Both the position numbers and the translations under genes were made by a program. The notes beneath the pieces are model-generated. The model worked only from the letters and a program-made list of their open reading frames with translations. It was not told where the DNA came from and searched no databases. From Alisma plantago-aquatica (taxonomy: Eukaryota; Streptophyta; Magnoliopsida; Alismatales; Alismataceae), in contig OY856409.1 of assembly GCA_963693085.1 (NCBI GenBank), positions 1,341,054,915-1,341,118,914 of the forward strand: a DNA stretch of 64,000 bases, given 5' to 3'. Of this stretch, positions 26,741-38,936 are shown piece after piece (position 1 is the stretch's first letter; every line of letters begins with the position of its first letter).

Positions 26741-28182
26741 GTAAGTTTTCCTTTATGCTCTAAGAGCATTTAGGGTTGGTTCCTATGGTTTTCGTGTTTC
26801 TAAGATATATGGCTCATGTTCATGAGTGAGAACAATTATCAATGTCTTATACCAGTCATGACAGTTATTACCATTCAACTTTTCTTTCTCAAGGACCAAT
26901 CATAATGAAAAGTTGTTATGCGGGTATGCCATTAGATCTGCATAGAAAATATTTGCATGAGTCAACAAATTTGAAAACGAATTTGATTTGATAATATTAA
27001 TATGACTTTTACCTAATAGCTCTTTCACTATTTTGATCAAATTAATGTCTCTCACTATAAATTTAGAATATTACAGTGAGAAATCTTCTAGTGAGCCATA
27101 TCCATAACACATTAAGTTATGGTCAACTTTGGATGATGGATCACAACTTAACTATTTAGGTAGGTAGCAATTACCAATTACATCCAATGCAACTCTTGGA
27201 TAGATGGTTGCACAACTCCTTGCCATAAATCATCTTATAAATTATATGGCATATTTATACCTCTAGGTGCTTAATCCTATTAGTATGACCTTGCCAAGTC
27301 CAAGTAGAGGGCAATATAATAAGTTATGCACCCTACTTTAGCAGACCCACATACTTATCATCACACCTCCCCAAAATTGATGATGCACCATGTTGACCAT
27401 TCCCACACATAGTTGATCGAGGTTTTTATGTGTATTGCACAATGGAAGGCATATAAAACTTTGATATTATATCAAGGGATTTGATATAATAATCACATGT
27501 ATCCAATCACCACTGTGTATACTATAGTTTATATATCATATGCTACAAGGAATATCAGAAGTGATATAATATATAGAAACTAGTAAAACATCTTGAGCCA
27601 ACAAGAGTTGTTGAAAAACAACCAAGAAATTCACATCTAATGCAACCCTAAATATTCCTTTATAGGATATTCTAGTCATCCTACTGAAAGCCAGCCACCC
27701 AATTGGATTCATGGTTTTCATTCCTCCATTTTTTGATGGTATTGTAGCTTTGTCTTTATTACAAACCCATCAATGACCTTCCTTGTTGGTGTGGGCTTCT
27801 GATTGTGTCCTCCTCTCCACCATTTTCCAGTGGCGATGTCTATACATCATCCTATTCTAACTAAAAGAATTAAATTTCACATGGACAATGTAGAGAGAGA
27901 GACATGGCATACAAGCCATACACATGTTACATATTTTGATCATATTAAAAACCAAAAATTACATGGTTTAGAGCACAAGCATTCACTATAACGACCTAGA
28001 TGACATATCCACATCCACCACATAGAATAATTTCATAGGAATTGCATTGGATTATGTAATATAGATATATCATATCATATATGATAATTGGTGACTATGT
28101 GGATACATATTTTATGATATTCGTCCAATGAATCATTTATGGTCCAAAAATTTGAAATTGGAATTATAAGTATACGACATAG
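26741..28182 (-). mobile_element. Leader of minus-strand copia
   Basis: Non-coding interval between the gag start and the primer-binding site, about 1.4 kb. The plus-strand copy has an equally long leader (34,348-35,749). No palindrome array as regular as in the plus copy is visible. Open frames here are chance. Confidence 0.5.
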
Positions 28183-28194
28183 GCTCTGATACCA
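28183..28194 (-). other. Primer-binding site, tRNA-iMet, minus strand
   Basis: GCTCTGATACCA on the plus strand is the exact reverse complement of TGGTATCAGAGC. It fixes the orientation and the LTR edge at 28,196. Confidence 0.85.
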
Positions 28195-29831
28195 CTATAG
28201 GGTTTGATGGGAGGGGCGCATCAGAAATATAAGACTTCCCAGAAAAACTCATAGCCAACTGATCGGTCATTACTATTAAAATGTTAGTATATTAAAGTCA
28301 TAGAAGGGATATCAGATATAACTTGACAAATTGTAGTTGTCCAACAACTAAACATGACTTAGGTTAATGTAGAACTTGTAGATTCAGATGCAATTGTAGT
28401 TGTTTTCATCTAGTCATCGTGAAAACAGCTTGTCTTCTCCTTGAAGAAGTTGTGTCCTCAAGCCTCTGCCCAAGGGCCTTCACCTCTATGTCATCCACAA
28501 GGATGTTGGAACTCTTGGTTCACACATTGGTTGTCAAGAATAAGTGGAACTTAGAGTTGTCAATGTACTAGTATCACGGATTGTCCTTCTCATTTGTGGG
28601 ATATTGTCCTTGGGTGAGTTTTTCTCTCTCCAAGAGAAATAACTCTTACACAACTTGTCTCACAATGTATGTGTCTCCCCTTGGACCTCCACGCCTTTAT
28701 ATAGGAAATTCATGGGCTTGGATTACTCAAGAATTCAATCTCATTCCTAATCATAACTCAAATTTTGAATTAAACTCGGGATGTTGTCAAAAATCCTTGG
28801 GACTAGTTTGCTCATCCATTCAACCAGTCGGCATGCTCAATTGCCCAATTTCTAATCCAAATCTGGCTTCAATAACCAATCCAATTCCAAATTCATTAGT
28901 CTATATCTATATTGTTGTTTCCTGTCTTTAATCCAGTCAACTAACTGGGATACTTAATCAATTGATTGGATAGGTCTCCAAATTGGTGATCCGTTGATCA
29001 ATTGGAAGTCAATCAAATAGTTGATCTAAATTGTCTAGTTGATCGGATGACTTTTCCGATCAACTAGTTGGATAGGAAATCAGCCTATACATGATTTAAA
29101 ACCATTATAATCATATATTTTATTGCAAATTGTAATTCCTCATGCATCCTTATGTGTGTGACCTCATAGGTTACACATTATTTTGGTAGTGATGTTCATA
29201 AAGTGAATCAACTTATGCTTCGGAGGAATTATTATTACGAGCCATACTTGGCATTTAGGTATCCACTGCCAAAGAAACCTCCCTAAAATTACTCGTAGGC
29301 GAAAGGGGTCAAGTTATTGATGTGAGATGGATCCAAAAAAATAGCAGTTCTAGTTATAATCCAAAAATTAGTATATTTTACAAAAATATGAGATCAAAGT
29401 GGGTGATAAAGTAGTTGAAGACACGGGAATATAGGTATTATGTCTAAAGTTTTTCCTAGACGAGATATTCCATATTTACAAAATGACAAGAAATTATTAG
29501 TGTCTAGTAACACATTATTGCTACCAAAGTAATTGGAATAATTTGACAACAACTTTTTACCTATAACGTGACCAATATTACAATGATCGTATAATCCCTT
29601 TATCATAGATATCTAGATTGGAACTGAGGCATGAAGTTACCATCCTCTTAACATACAATCTATTTTTATTAAACTAGAGCAGATTATTGAGACTATGTAA
29701 GCTCAATATCATATATTAAGTCACATGAGCATACCATGTATTCCATAGCCTAACTTACCAAGTGGTCAGGATATCACTCCAATGGAGGGACAAATTCCAT
29801 CTACATCACTCACAATAATCCACAAGTGTCA

Positions 29832-31722
29832 TGATGTGGTAATTATTGCACTAACAAATTCACCTAGGGAAGAATCCCTAGATTTTTACCAAAACCACAT
29901 GTGATAGTCACCACCTATTGGTCGATGGGTCTTATTGTAGTATAGTTGAGGATCAAATCCCAAGGGGCAAACTATTTAAGAACCTTTCTAGTTTGTATCT
30001 AGTTCAACTAAAACTAATATTTAGAACATGATTTGATTGGGTTGAGTTAAACTAATTGCAGGAAAAGTAAAAATTAGAATGAAATTGGATCTAGTCAAAT
30101 GATGGAAAACATTGGGGTGGAATCAAGTTTCATTGCCACTATCTAAATCATTCAAATCCAAACTTGTATGAAGAAAGAATTGGAGCTATGCAATTTTCCT
30201 CTTTGGACGTTAGAAACTTGCATGAAAGGAAATCATCTTATCATATATCCACTGCTCTAGAGACTTCCACTCAGAAGTTATCGTCAGGGCATCAACCAAA
30301 TTGAGTTGATATTTATATCTAAATGTTAAAGCTATCACAAACTAAAATTATCATAAATTGTGTAGGTGGGTGTTTAATCCACAAAACATGCATTAAAGTA
30401 TTAGTAATGAATTAAATGAGTTTATACAAGAATTCTAAAAAGAATGAGATTGTAATAAATGGGCACTAGGTCTAGTCCTCACACCCCATTGAAAGGACAA
30501 CTCATTCCTCATATGAGATTTTTACAACTAGTCAAAGCCAAAGGGGAAATATCAGACATCACTAAAGGTAGGCAGAAACTAGTCTAGTCAATTACATGAG
30601 TTCGGTCAACCTACTAGGTTGGAGGTCCATCATTTTGGATCAATGATGGTGTATGGACAGCAAATTGTCCAAGAGGTCGATCGATCTAGGAAAGAGGTCG
30701 GTCACTCTTAGATTGTAGTGGTTAGTAACCAGAGTTTGATTCACAAAGAGATCGAGCATCTAGAGGTTGATAGATGAAGAGCTGTTAATGATTGTTAATC
30801 ATGAAACTGTCGCAAGTCGATTGCTCTTTTGATGGAGAGGTCAACTGCTCAAGGAAAATGGGTAGGTTGATTGCTCAAGAACCTTAGAAATTGATCACTC
30901 TCTCTAGAGAGGTTGGTTTCTCCAAGCAATGAGTCAAGACCTTGTCCTCTCATGGAGAAACAAGTATGACTTGATTATGTGGGGTCCAAGAGGAGTTCTC
31001 TGTGGTTATATAATATGTATGTATACATATTCTACCCGAGTGTCAATAAATGGATTCACATCATGTAGATTTTCGAGATCATTTCTTGGTGGCTAAGGAA
31101 CTTGGGCAAGATCAATATCTTGGAGGTCGAGCATGAAGGTTGATTAATGCAAGTCAATTGCATATATGTCGACTGGATATGTTGCTTGAGATTTGGGTAT
31201 TAAATTATTGGGCCATCGATCTTTGATGGTCAGTAGGATATTCATACATTGAGGTACATTGTTCTATCAAGAGCTCAATGATGTTTGATTGAGATGGAGG
31301 TCGGTAGTTAGAAATTCGATCACCACAGCTTGACAGTTCATGATATTTGAAGGTCGGTCGGCAGGTCGATCAGTAGATTGATCATGGCCTTGGACATAAA
31401 AAATGTTGATCGATGTACCTTCTGAAAGTGCACAAAATCTATTTTGAGTCGGGTGATATCCCACACCTCGTGAGAGGAGACCTCCTCTTGACTCTTTCCC
31501 GTTGAAGGGCAATGGGACCCTCTAGGTCACACAGATTTAACTAGTATGAATAGATAAGACTTCAAATCTACAAGGAGAGTTGAGAAAAGTATCAAAATTC
31601 TAACAAGTTCACATAAAATCTAAATAGGATTAAATGATGATATTCCTAATGAAAACTAAGGGATCTGACTGCAAAATTGGGATAAAACTACAACTAAAAC
31701 TAGGATGAATATGCATTCATCA
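29832..31722 (-). mobile_element. Solo LTR, 1.89 kb, perfect TSD TGTCA
   Basis: TGTCA occurs at 29,827-29,831 and 31,723-31,727, flanking a unit that starts TGATGTGGTAATTATTGC and ends GCATTCATCA. Removing the unit restores the copia LTR sequence at 'caagtgtca/taatgcacc'. The minus orientation is inferred because 'gtagtatagttgaggatcaaatccc' near its left end parallels the minus-strand solo LTR at 45,968. The middle (30,660-31,400) is rich in GGTCGATCGATC-like words. Probably gypsy; there is no protein evidence. The open frame at 31,267-31,512 lies inside it and is not a gene. Confidence 0.8.
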
Positions 31723-33316
31723 TGTCATAATGCACCTAATCACTACATGCATGGAAACCCTTATTTAGAGTAGTGCTAAAGTGCATCAAACAACATGTGA
31801 TCATTATAGTGACATCAGGTTAAGGAGCATAGTCCCCATTGTCACATCGAGATATGACTCTGACTGCCATAGATGACTTTCATGTGTCATTCTCAAAGTG
31901 ATTTTGTCCAATACAACTTGTTCTCTAACAAGTATCAATGTATCTAATTTGATATCGAATATCATGACTACAGAGACATGATCATCAGACAACATGTACA
32001 CTAGTATTATGTATCATTGTTGTCTTATAACATCCACAACAAGAACTGACTAGGGACATAATAAGGAAGAATACTCTTTGATACATGTGACCTCATGTTT
32101 AGGTATGTTGGTATGTATGCCCTGAGAGCCAATCATGGGATGATTGGTGGGATACATTAAGATTGATTTGATAAACATCAAAGGCAAGCTTCCAATTCTT
32201 TCTGGTTCAGTCATATGAGATAGTGATAGAACAGATTGAATGTCTAGAGAATGACAGTACTCAATGACATATGCTTTCAGGTTGAGGACCTGAACGATGA
32301 GATCATACGGATGCTAAGAGTTTGTACATTCTCATTATGTCCCTAGTAGGATGTCATAGTGGAAGGTAGAGAGACAGCAATGACACACAAGACTAGATTG
32401 TGGTGTTGGTTGATGATAGAATCTCATTAGTCATGATATAGAGATATCAAACCAAACACATAGGTACTTGTTAGAGAACAAGTGTATCGGACAGAGCCAC
32501 TGTGAGTTTGACACATGGAACCATGACATGGTAGTCACAGTCAGTACTCACAGTGATGGTGGTGAATGTGATTCTTTGACCTGAAATCACTACACTCAAC
32601 ACATGTCGTTGGGCACACTTTGACATCATCAAACGCAGTCCTGAAACATGGGTTGTTATAAAGGTGATGATTGGGTGGCTTTGACACATGGGGCTTTTGA
32701 GGGGTGAGTGATAGATATGGGATTTGTCTCTCCTGATGGAGTTTGATATCCATGGCCACTTGATGAGTAGGATTGAGAAAGGTGTGCACGCATGTGTGAA
32801 TCAATATGTGATATTGATGTCATAACATATCTCTTCCAATCTACTCTGAGATCAAGAAAGTGAATGAATGTTGACAGGATGACTGTTCCATACCTCGAGT
32901 TCATTCGGGATATCAGTGACAAAGGAATTATACATTCACTATAACACCATTCACAGATTGTAGGATTGAAAGTTGTTCTCCAACTTTCTATTTCACTTGG
33001 GTATCACTGATGTGGGACTAGGCACCGCTCTTTGCTTGTGAAGTCATAAGTGTTATGGACTTTCACCGCCAATGTGAAATGGACCTCCAGGGTCACACAC
33101 ATAGGATTTAACCTGGAAGAGGAGTTTTGTCCACAAACAATTATTAGATTGATTACTAAAGGAGTTTAGTAGTTCAATTAAACACTCAATTAATTGATAG
33201 CTCAATGTCATAATGTTCAAGGTGTTGAACACATTGATTGGAGTATCGGATTGATTTAAACTGCAATTGACTGATTCTATACAATCTGCACTCCCAACTG
33301 ATCGACCCATGTGATG

Positions 33317-33661
33317 AACCGATCGGGTCAGATGGTGAGTTGATCGGCTGATGGACAGGGTGAAACAATCGTTTCAAATGTTGAAACGATCAATTCAACT
33401 GGTCCAACCGAGCAAGTTGGGAAAGTAGGATTGGTGAAAATTTTCTTTTCGTTTCACTTGCCCAATTTGATTGTAACAAGGATTGGTATTTGGTACCAAT
33501 TAGAAACAAAAGAGGAAAAGTCAATCGGGAACTGACCAGGACCACGAACCGACCGGTTCAGAAGTGAACCGACCATTTCGTGGGTCCCAACCGATCGGTT
33601 GAGGTGTCAACCGACCGGCTCAGATCCCCAACCGACCGTTTCAAAAATGAAACGATCAGTT
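33317..33661. promoter_or_regulatory. Phased array of 12-bp palindromes in copia U3
   Basis: Palindromic 12-mers of the form AACCGATCGGTT begin at 33,317, 33,338, 33,363 and 33,384, then at 33,547, 33,567, 33,589, 33,609, 33,630 and 33,650. Within each group the spacing is mostly 20-22 bp, two helical turns. The linkers between cores are not conserved. The array ends about 100 bp upstream of the TATA box. The 3' LTR has the same array at about 40,130-40,515. Promoter function is inference. Confidence 0.6.
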
Positions 33662-33763
33662 CAGGTTACGCAGTTGGTTGTTTTTGTGGAAAATCTCGAA
33701 CCCTTCTACTCCTTCTTTAGTCCCACATTGTCCGGGATAGAGAACCTTGTCCCATGACCCTCC

Positions 33764-33771
33764 TATATATA
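33764..33771 (+). promoter_or_regulatory. LTR TATA box
   Basis: TATATATA in 'cctcctatatataggggtattgg', conserved in the 3' LTR at 40,617-40,624 and at equivalent places in the other family members. Confidence 0.65.
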
Positions 33772-34335
33772 GGGGTATTGGGGGCTTCTCAAAGTACAAC
33801 TTAGTGCAACCAGTTGCTCTATAAAGTTGTCGTTCTCTTTGGTTTTGGTAACCGAGAGAGCCCGAGCAAGTGCTACCCGATAAGGGAGGCACAACAAGGG
33901 AAAGACAACTCTAGAAAGCGACTGGTGGCAGGAGAGTGTGTCAGTGACTAGTACACTGACAGGAGGGTGTGACTACTTCCAATTCCTTACGAGACAAGAA
34001 GATTGGAGTTCCAGGTGGTCCGTTTGGACTACTTTAGAGGCGGGAGATTTCTGCCGCTCGGAGGACAGCTGTCAATCCCGACAGTCCCGGTGAGACCAGG
34101 AATTGTCAGTCCCGGTGCGACCAGGAGCTGCACAGACACCGTCTAAGACCAGAGGTGAAGACCGTGCAAGCCGCAAGGTATTGTCGCCGAGCAAACCTCG
34201 GGATAAGGTATGATTCCACAAACCATCCTTTCCTATTGTATAGACGTTGACATGTTTCCTTGTTCTGGTTTTGAGGGAGGAAAATTTTTGTTTCCGCTGC
34301 CTTTTCTGCCTCCCCTAAAACCTAAAACCCAACAG

Positions 34336-34347
34336 TGGTATCAGAGC
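34336..34347 (+). other. Primer-binding site, tRNA-iMet
   Basis: Perfect TGGTATCAGAGC one base after the LTR end. Confidence 0.95.
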
Positions 34348-35749
34348 CACATCAACTTCTCTATACTTTAGGATCATCGATATGATCAATTTTGGTTTGT
34401 CACCTTTATTTATTGCATACGATGCGAATAAAATTGGCTTTATGCATGTCCAATCCTAAATCCACAAATCCCAATTTACATATATGATATGTATTATGAA
34501 TGCACTCGATACGTGTCACCCTTAAACGAGTTTTGTGGTGGATGTATAGCGTGGTTATGGCCAATAAACCCTATTTGTGTATGGTTGTATGTGGTTGCTT
34601 GCATCTTGGTCTGTGCACCGATCTTCCTTCTCCTATTCCTGATGTAACTCAAAATAATTCAAGATTTCTTTCCTACCTTTGCTCCCCTCGAATGTAACTC
34701 AAGGTTTCTCTTTTTACAATGTAAAATAGGATAGAATTTTATTTCTTGTTATGTCAAAGAACAAAGGATATCCTGACGATAGCTGAGACGATCGGTTCAA
34801 GGTGTGAACCGATCGGTTGACGTTCGAGACGATCGGTTCAAGGAGTGAGTCGATCGGTTGATGACCGGTTCGAGGAGCGAGACGAGTGGGTGGCGGCCAT
34901 GATGAGATGCACGATGACCAGGGGAACTGATCAGTTGGAGGAGCCAACCGATCGGCTGGTGGCACCCAGCCGACCGGCCTGATGGCGAGCCGATTAGTCA
35001 TGTGATGAGTTGATCAAACCCAAAAAGGCAAGGCACAGAGTTCATCTTGTACAGGTTGCATGTGATGTGGACCTAGATGACCATGATTCCTCTTGGCTCA
35101 AGGAATCACATTAGGATGGCCATAATCATCACTTTTATCGTGTCGCATGTTTTCTGTGGGATATAGCATGTATATGATATGTACAATGTATTGTGGTGAT
35201 TGGATATGTATATGTATATAAAACCAAATCCCTCATTAAATATTAATTTTTTAGATGCCTTCCAAATGCGACACATGTGAAAAGCTTGATCGGCCAAGTG
35301 TGGTGCACCGTCTATCTCGTGGAAGCGTGAAGGATTGATATGTGAGTCTGCCCAAGCAGGGTGCATATTCATCGTGTTGGCTTTGGGTCGGACTTAACAA
35401 GGTGACATAGATAGGATCTAGCACCTTGAGGCATGGAGATGATCATGGCAAGGAGTTGCATATGACATCTTATCAAGAGTTGCATATGATGCAATTGGCA
35501 AGAGTTGCCTACCTGAGAGATCTAAGTTGTGGGTGACAGCCCAAGCTGGTCCATGACTTAGAAGATTTCAGGATCTTGTCCACTAGAAGGTTGTACACTG
35601 CAATCTTACGAATTGATGGTGAGGGCTATCAATTTGAACTAAAATAGTGGGAGTGATAATTAATTAAAGGCCTAATTATATTGTCAACTTTTCAAATCAA
35701 TCAAATAAGTTTTTAGACTAAAATTGCATATTTTCCTTTTGTAGTACAA
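34348..35749 (+). other. Long untranslated leader with palindrome array
   Basis: 1.4 kb without coding sequence. At 34,786-34,999 it carries a second array of AACCGATCGGTT-like 12-mers starting at 34,786, 34,807, 34,827, 34,848, then 34,925, 34,946, 34,968 and 34,988 (20-22 bp steps). The opposite-strand open frame at 34,714-35,001 is only the translation of this repeat. 35,060-35,135 matches the truncated leader that ends at 14,300. Confidence 0.65.
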
Positions 35750-36460
35750 ATGGCAACAAACAACAATCACTTTCTTTGTGATCTGTCCTGGAAAAGGACA
35801 AGTTAAATGGGAATTATTTCCACGATTGGTTAGGACGTTGAGAAGCATTATCAATCAAAGAGTGAAAGCTCTAAGTCCTAGTTATACCAGAACCAGATGA
35901 ACTCGATCCCACTACATCAATGGCTGAAAGTATGCTTATGGAAGCATACCGAGGATGACATTGATGAGGAGTGCTTGATGTTGTGTTCTCTGAACTATGA
36001 GTTGTCGAGACAACATGAGACATATGATGTCTCCAAGACATTGTCCTAGTATGTCATGACAGAAGGAGATCCAGTAAGGTATTCACACACTCAATATGAT
36101 TGGCTATGTGGAAAGACCTGACTAAGAAGGATTCCCTCTGAGCCAAGAGTTGGATATTGGTATGATACTGCAAATGTTGTGAGAATCATACAGTTCATGA
36201 TAAACTACAACATGAACAACTTTGACAAGTGTTGACAAAGTTGTTGGACATGTTGAGGACAGTAGAGGCAAATACGAAGAAAGACTAACCCTAAACTTTG
36301 ATGAGATCAATGAAAGGTAAGTCTTAAGGGCAAGGTCAAGGGAAAATCAAAGAAGTGTTCTGATGCTAGCCAGCAGCCCAAGCCGTCTTCAGCCTCAAGG
36401 CACATGGGGAAAGGGTGTATGAGGGAATTTCCCTCTATATCTAGAAGAACAAAAGAAGAT
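35750..36460 (+). pseudogene. Copia gag remnant
   Basis: The ATG at 35,750 opens MATNNNHFLCDL, after which the family motif LEKDKLNGNYFHDWL appears only in another frame. Further on, the region 36,180-36,290 encodes FIMNYNMNNFDKCLTKLLDMLRT-like text, the conserved C-terminal gag core, again with frame changes. A lysine-rich tail precedes the expected zinc knuckle at about 36,340, but a clear CX2CX4HX4C motif is not readable. Gag would form the virus-like particle; this copy cannot make a full protein. Confidence 0.7.
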
Positions 36461-38924
36461 GAAGGAGGGGATGGAGATCTCCACCTAAGGTATCATGAAA
36501 TGAACCGCTTCTTTATCTGAGGTATATGATACCAAGATATGGATATGTCATATATGATATGAAATATCCACAAAGAAGTGATGGCCTTTGTGAAAGGACC
36601 AAGAAAGGAGTACCCATTATTGGAGCAAGTGTTGCTGCCATAGATAGGAGTACCTTTCAGTTTATTTCAGCCTAAAGGGCACGAAATAGAGTTAAGAACT
36701 GCTATTTCATATTTGCCAATAGATAGAAACACTTTATTTTTGCATATTGTATGACAACGATGGCAATCAATAAAGAAATGTTTCAATTTCTAAAGATATG
36801 ATCTTTGTAGCAATGCCTTGTTTATCTTGTGGTATTTGATATGCATAAGATAAAATGATACCTAAAAGTTATAGATAACTCAAACAATCAAATTAGCATC
36901 AATCATGAGAAATTCATTTCTAGTTTCCATGTGATGGATAAATCTAGACTCTATTGGTTATAGAACCGGTAAGAGACATGAATATCTTGGGCATGATTAA
37001 TCAATCTTCACTAAAGGTAGTGGGAGAATGATTATCCTATTAGGTATGATACATGTGATGTATATACATACCTATTGGAACAAATGTTAATACTTCAAAT
37101 GGTGTTTAGAAAAAATACCAATATGAATATCTTGAAGTGTTCAAGATTATCATAGATGAAGTGAAAATTTGGTAAAGTGTTGATTCTTAATGAGATCAAT
37201 GAATGAAATACTTGGACCAAATGTTTCAGATCCTTTTGGGTGATTATGATAGTGTATCATAGTGAACTCATGATTAAGGCATGGTGGTCTAAATCAAGAA
37301 GGAATCATACTCTAAGGAGTTAGAGAATGATTATCAAATAACTGAATTCTTCTTAATAAAAGAATACCCCACACTAATAAAGGACATTAAGAATCACAAG
37401 GAGTCGTGCGTTCTTATACCCTTGATAGATACACCTCGATTATCTATGTGATGAGTTGGTCATGTGATGAGTCAACTATCTAGATGAATATGAGGAACTG
37501 AATTTTGAGTTATGGTTTATGACCATTACATTCTAAATGACATCCATCTGAACCATAAGGTATGACCTTGATGGTAGCACCCATTGGATGAAATCCATAA
37601 GTGCAAATGAATCTTAAGTGTTAAGACACATGGATAACATTTGAGAAGGATGATGCTTGTTGATTGCAACTTAATGACTAAAGTCATTTTTCATATGGAT
37701 ACTAAAACCACATTCCTATGAGGAATAAAACAAGGATGTGTATGTGACACAACCTATAAGGTTTATGAATCCACTAATGCAAATGAAGTCTATAAGTTAC
37801 AATGGACTAATCAATGTGATTGATTGAGTACAAGCAACTCAGAATTGGATCTTTACTTTGATGATATAGTCAAAGGGTTTGACTGATATGTCAAAGATAA
37901 AGAAGGAATCTGTGATTTAGTGGGAGCGTGTTCACATTCCACATGTTGATGTGAAATGGAAATGTTCTATAATGGAAATCCTAAAGTGGAAATTATCTTT
38001 AAGGAAGATAGAGATGTTTCCTATGTGATAGGAATAGAGATCTATAGAGATAGTTCTCGAAAACCTCTTGACCTGAAAAGAGAAAGCATAGATTGGCAAT
38101 CTGTACTGAAGGGTTCAGTATGCACAGATTCAGTGGGAGAAAACTTGTCCATGTTACATGGAGTTAGTATCCCAAGGCTAAGTGTCCAGTTCTTATGAAG
38201 AATGGGAACACTAAGAATAGATATGGATCTATCATGTATGTAATCATCCCATTACCTTGCATGTATGGACATGGCAAGAACGAAATGCATTCATCATCTT
38301 GTATGTATGACATGGCAATATGATGTGCTCATCTTGATAACTCGTATGTGAGACATGACGAGTGGATGTCTGTCTACTTCCAGTAAGGGTTACTGGAATA
38401 CCATGAGAACTTGATAAGTACTTGAGAAGTACTAGTTCTATGGAGATAGAAAGAGTTCAATGTAAAGAGTTACATTGATGCGAACTTCTGAAAGGACAGA
38501 AAATTAATCGCAAAAATATATATAGGATATATAAAAGTGAAAGTTTGTTGATAATTGGAAGTGTTCCAATAAAACCATTTAAAAGGAAATGTCGAGTATC
38601 TATGTGTTGGAGAAGAGCAGTGGATACTATATGGATCTGGAAGTTCATGAGATGAACTTATAGATATTCCACTCATTGATGACAAGTATGGAATCCTTGA
38701 TCATGCAATGTGGCTAAAGTTTAGTAAAGGAATACTAGATCGCATGTTATGGCAACTCCATCTCATACGTGTGACGTACATCGAAGAGATGTGAGACATG
38801 CAATTTATACTGACTTTGGCAAGGTGTTGCCATTACTCACTATGATCGCACTAGAGCACAGTAACATATGGGACATGTTTGAAGATCACTATGAATATGA
38901 TTCAAGAATGATTGGCTCACAGTG
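36461..38924 (+). pseudogene. Copia pol remnant (protease to RNase H), YVDD region lost
   Basis: Remnants lie in the normal copia order. A protease relic is at about 36,520-36,560 and integrase relics at about 37,000-37,330, including a RRNHTL-like stretch. The RT entry motif MDTKTTFL is at about 37,697. RT text follows (VYKLQ, FDDIVKGFD) up to 37,885. The segment DRDVSYVIGIEIYRDSSRKP is at 38,000-38,060, and then VLKRFSMHRFSG in another frame. Between 'agtgggagcgtgttcacattcc' and 'aatggaaatgttcta' (37,921-37,970) the expected LYVDDILL block is missing, leaving only a few codons and a stop. The same lesion is seen in the minus copy at 17,480-17,525. RNase H is barely recognisable. The whole interior is 4.6 kb. 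Confidence 0.7.
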
Positions 38925-38936
38925 CAAGTGGGAGTC
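38925..38936 (+). other. Polypurine tract
   Basis: CAAGTGGGAGTC immediately before the 3' LTR. Confidence 0.85.

Larger units (their letters stand above)
32106..34334 (+). repeat. 5' LTR of the complete copia
   Basis: TGTTGGTATGTATGCCC...AAACCCAACA, 2,229 bp. U3 includes phased palindrome arrays at 33,317-33,395 and 33,547-33,661. The TATA box TATATATA is at 33,764-33,771, so transcription should start near 33,800. It is followed by 'ccgagagagcccgagcaagtgctacc', a block conserved in all copies. Confidence 0.9.

Noticed and set aside
34714..35001. 95-codon minus-strand open frame with repeated PTDRL-like units
   Set aside because: It is the 21-bp palindrome array read as seven-codon repeats; not coding.
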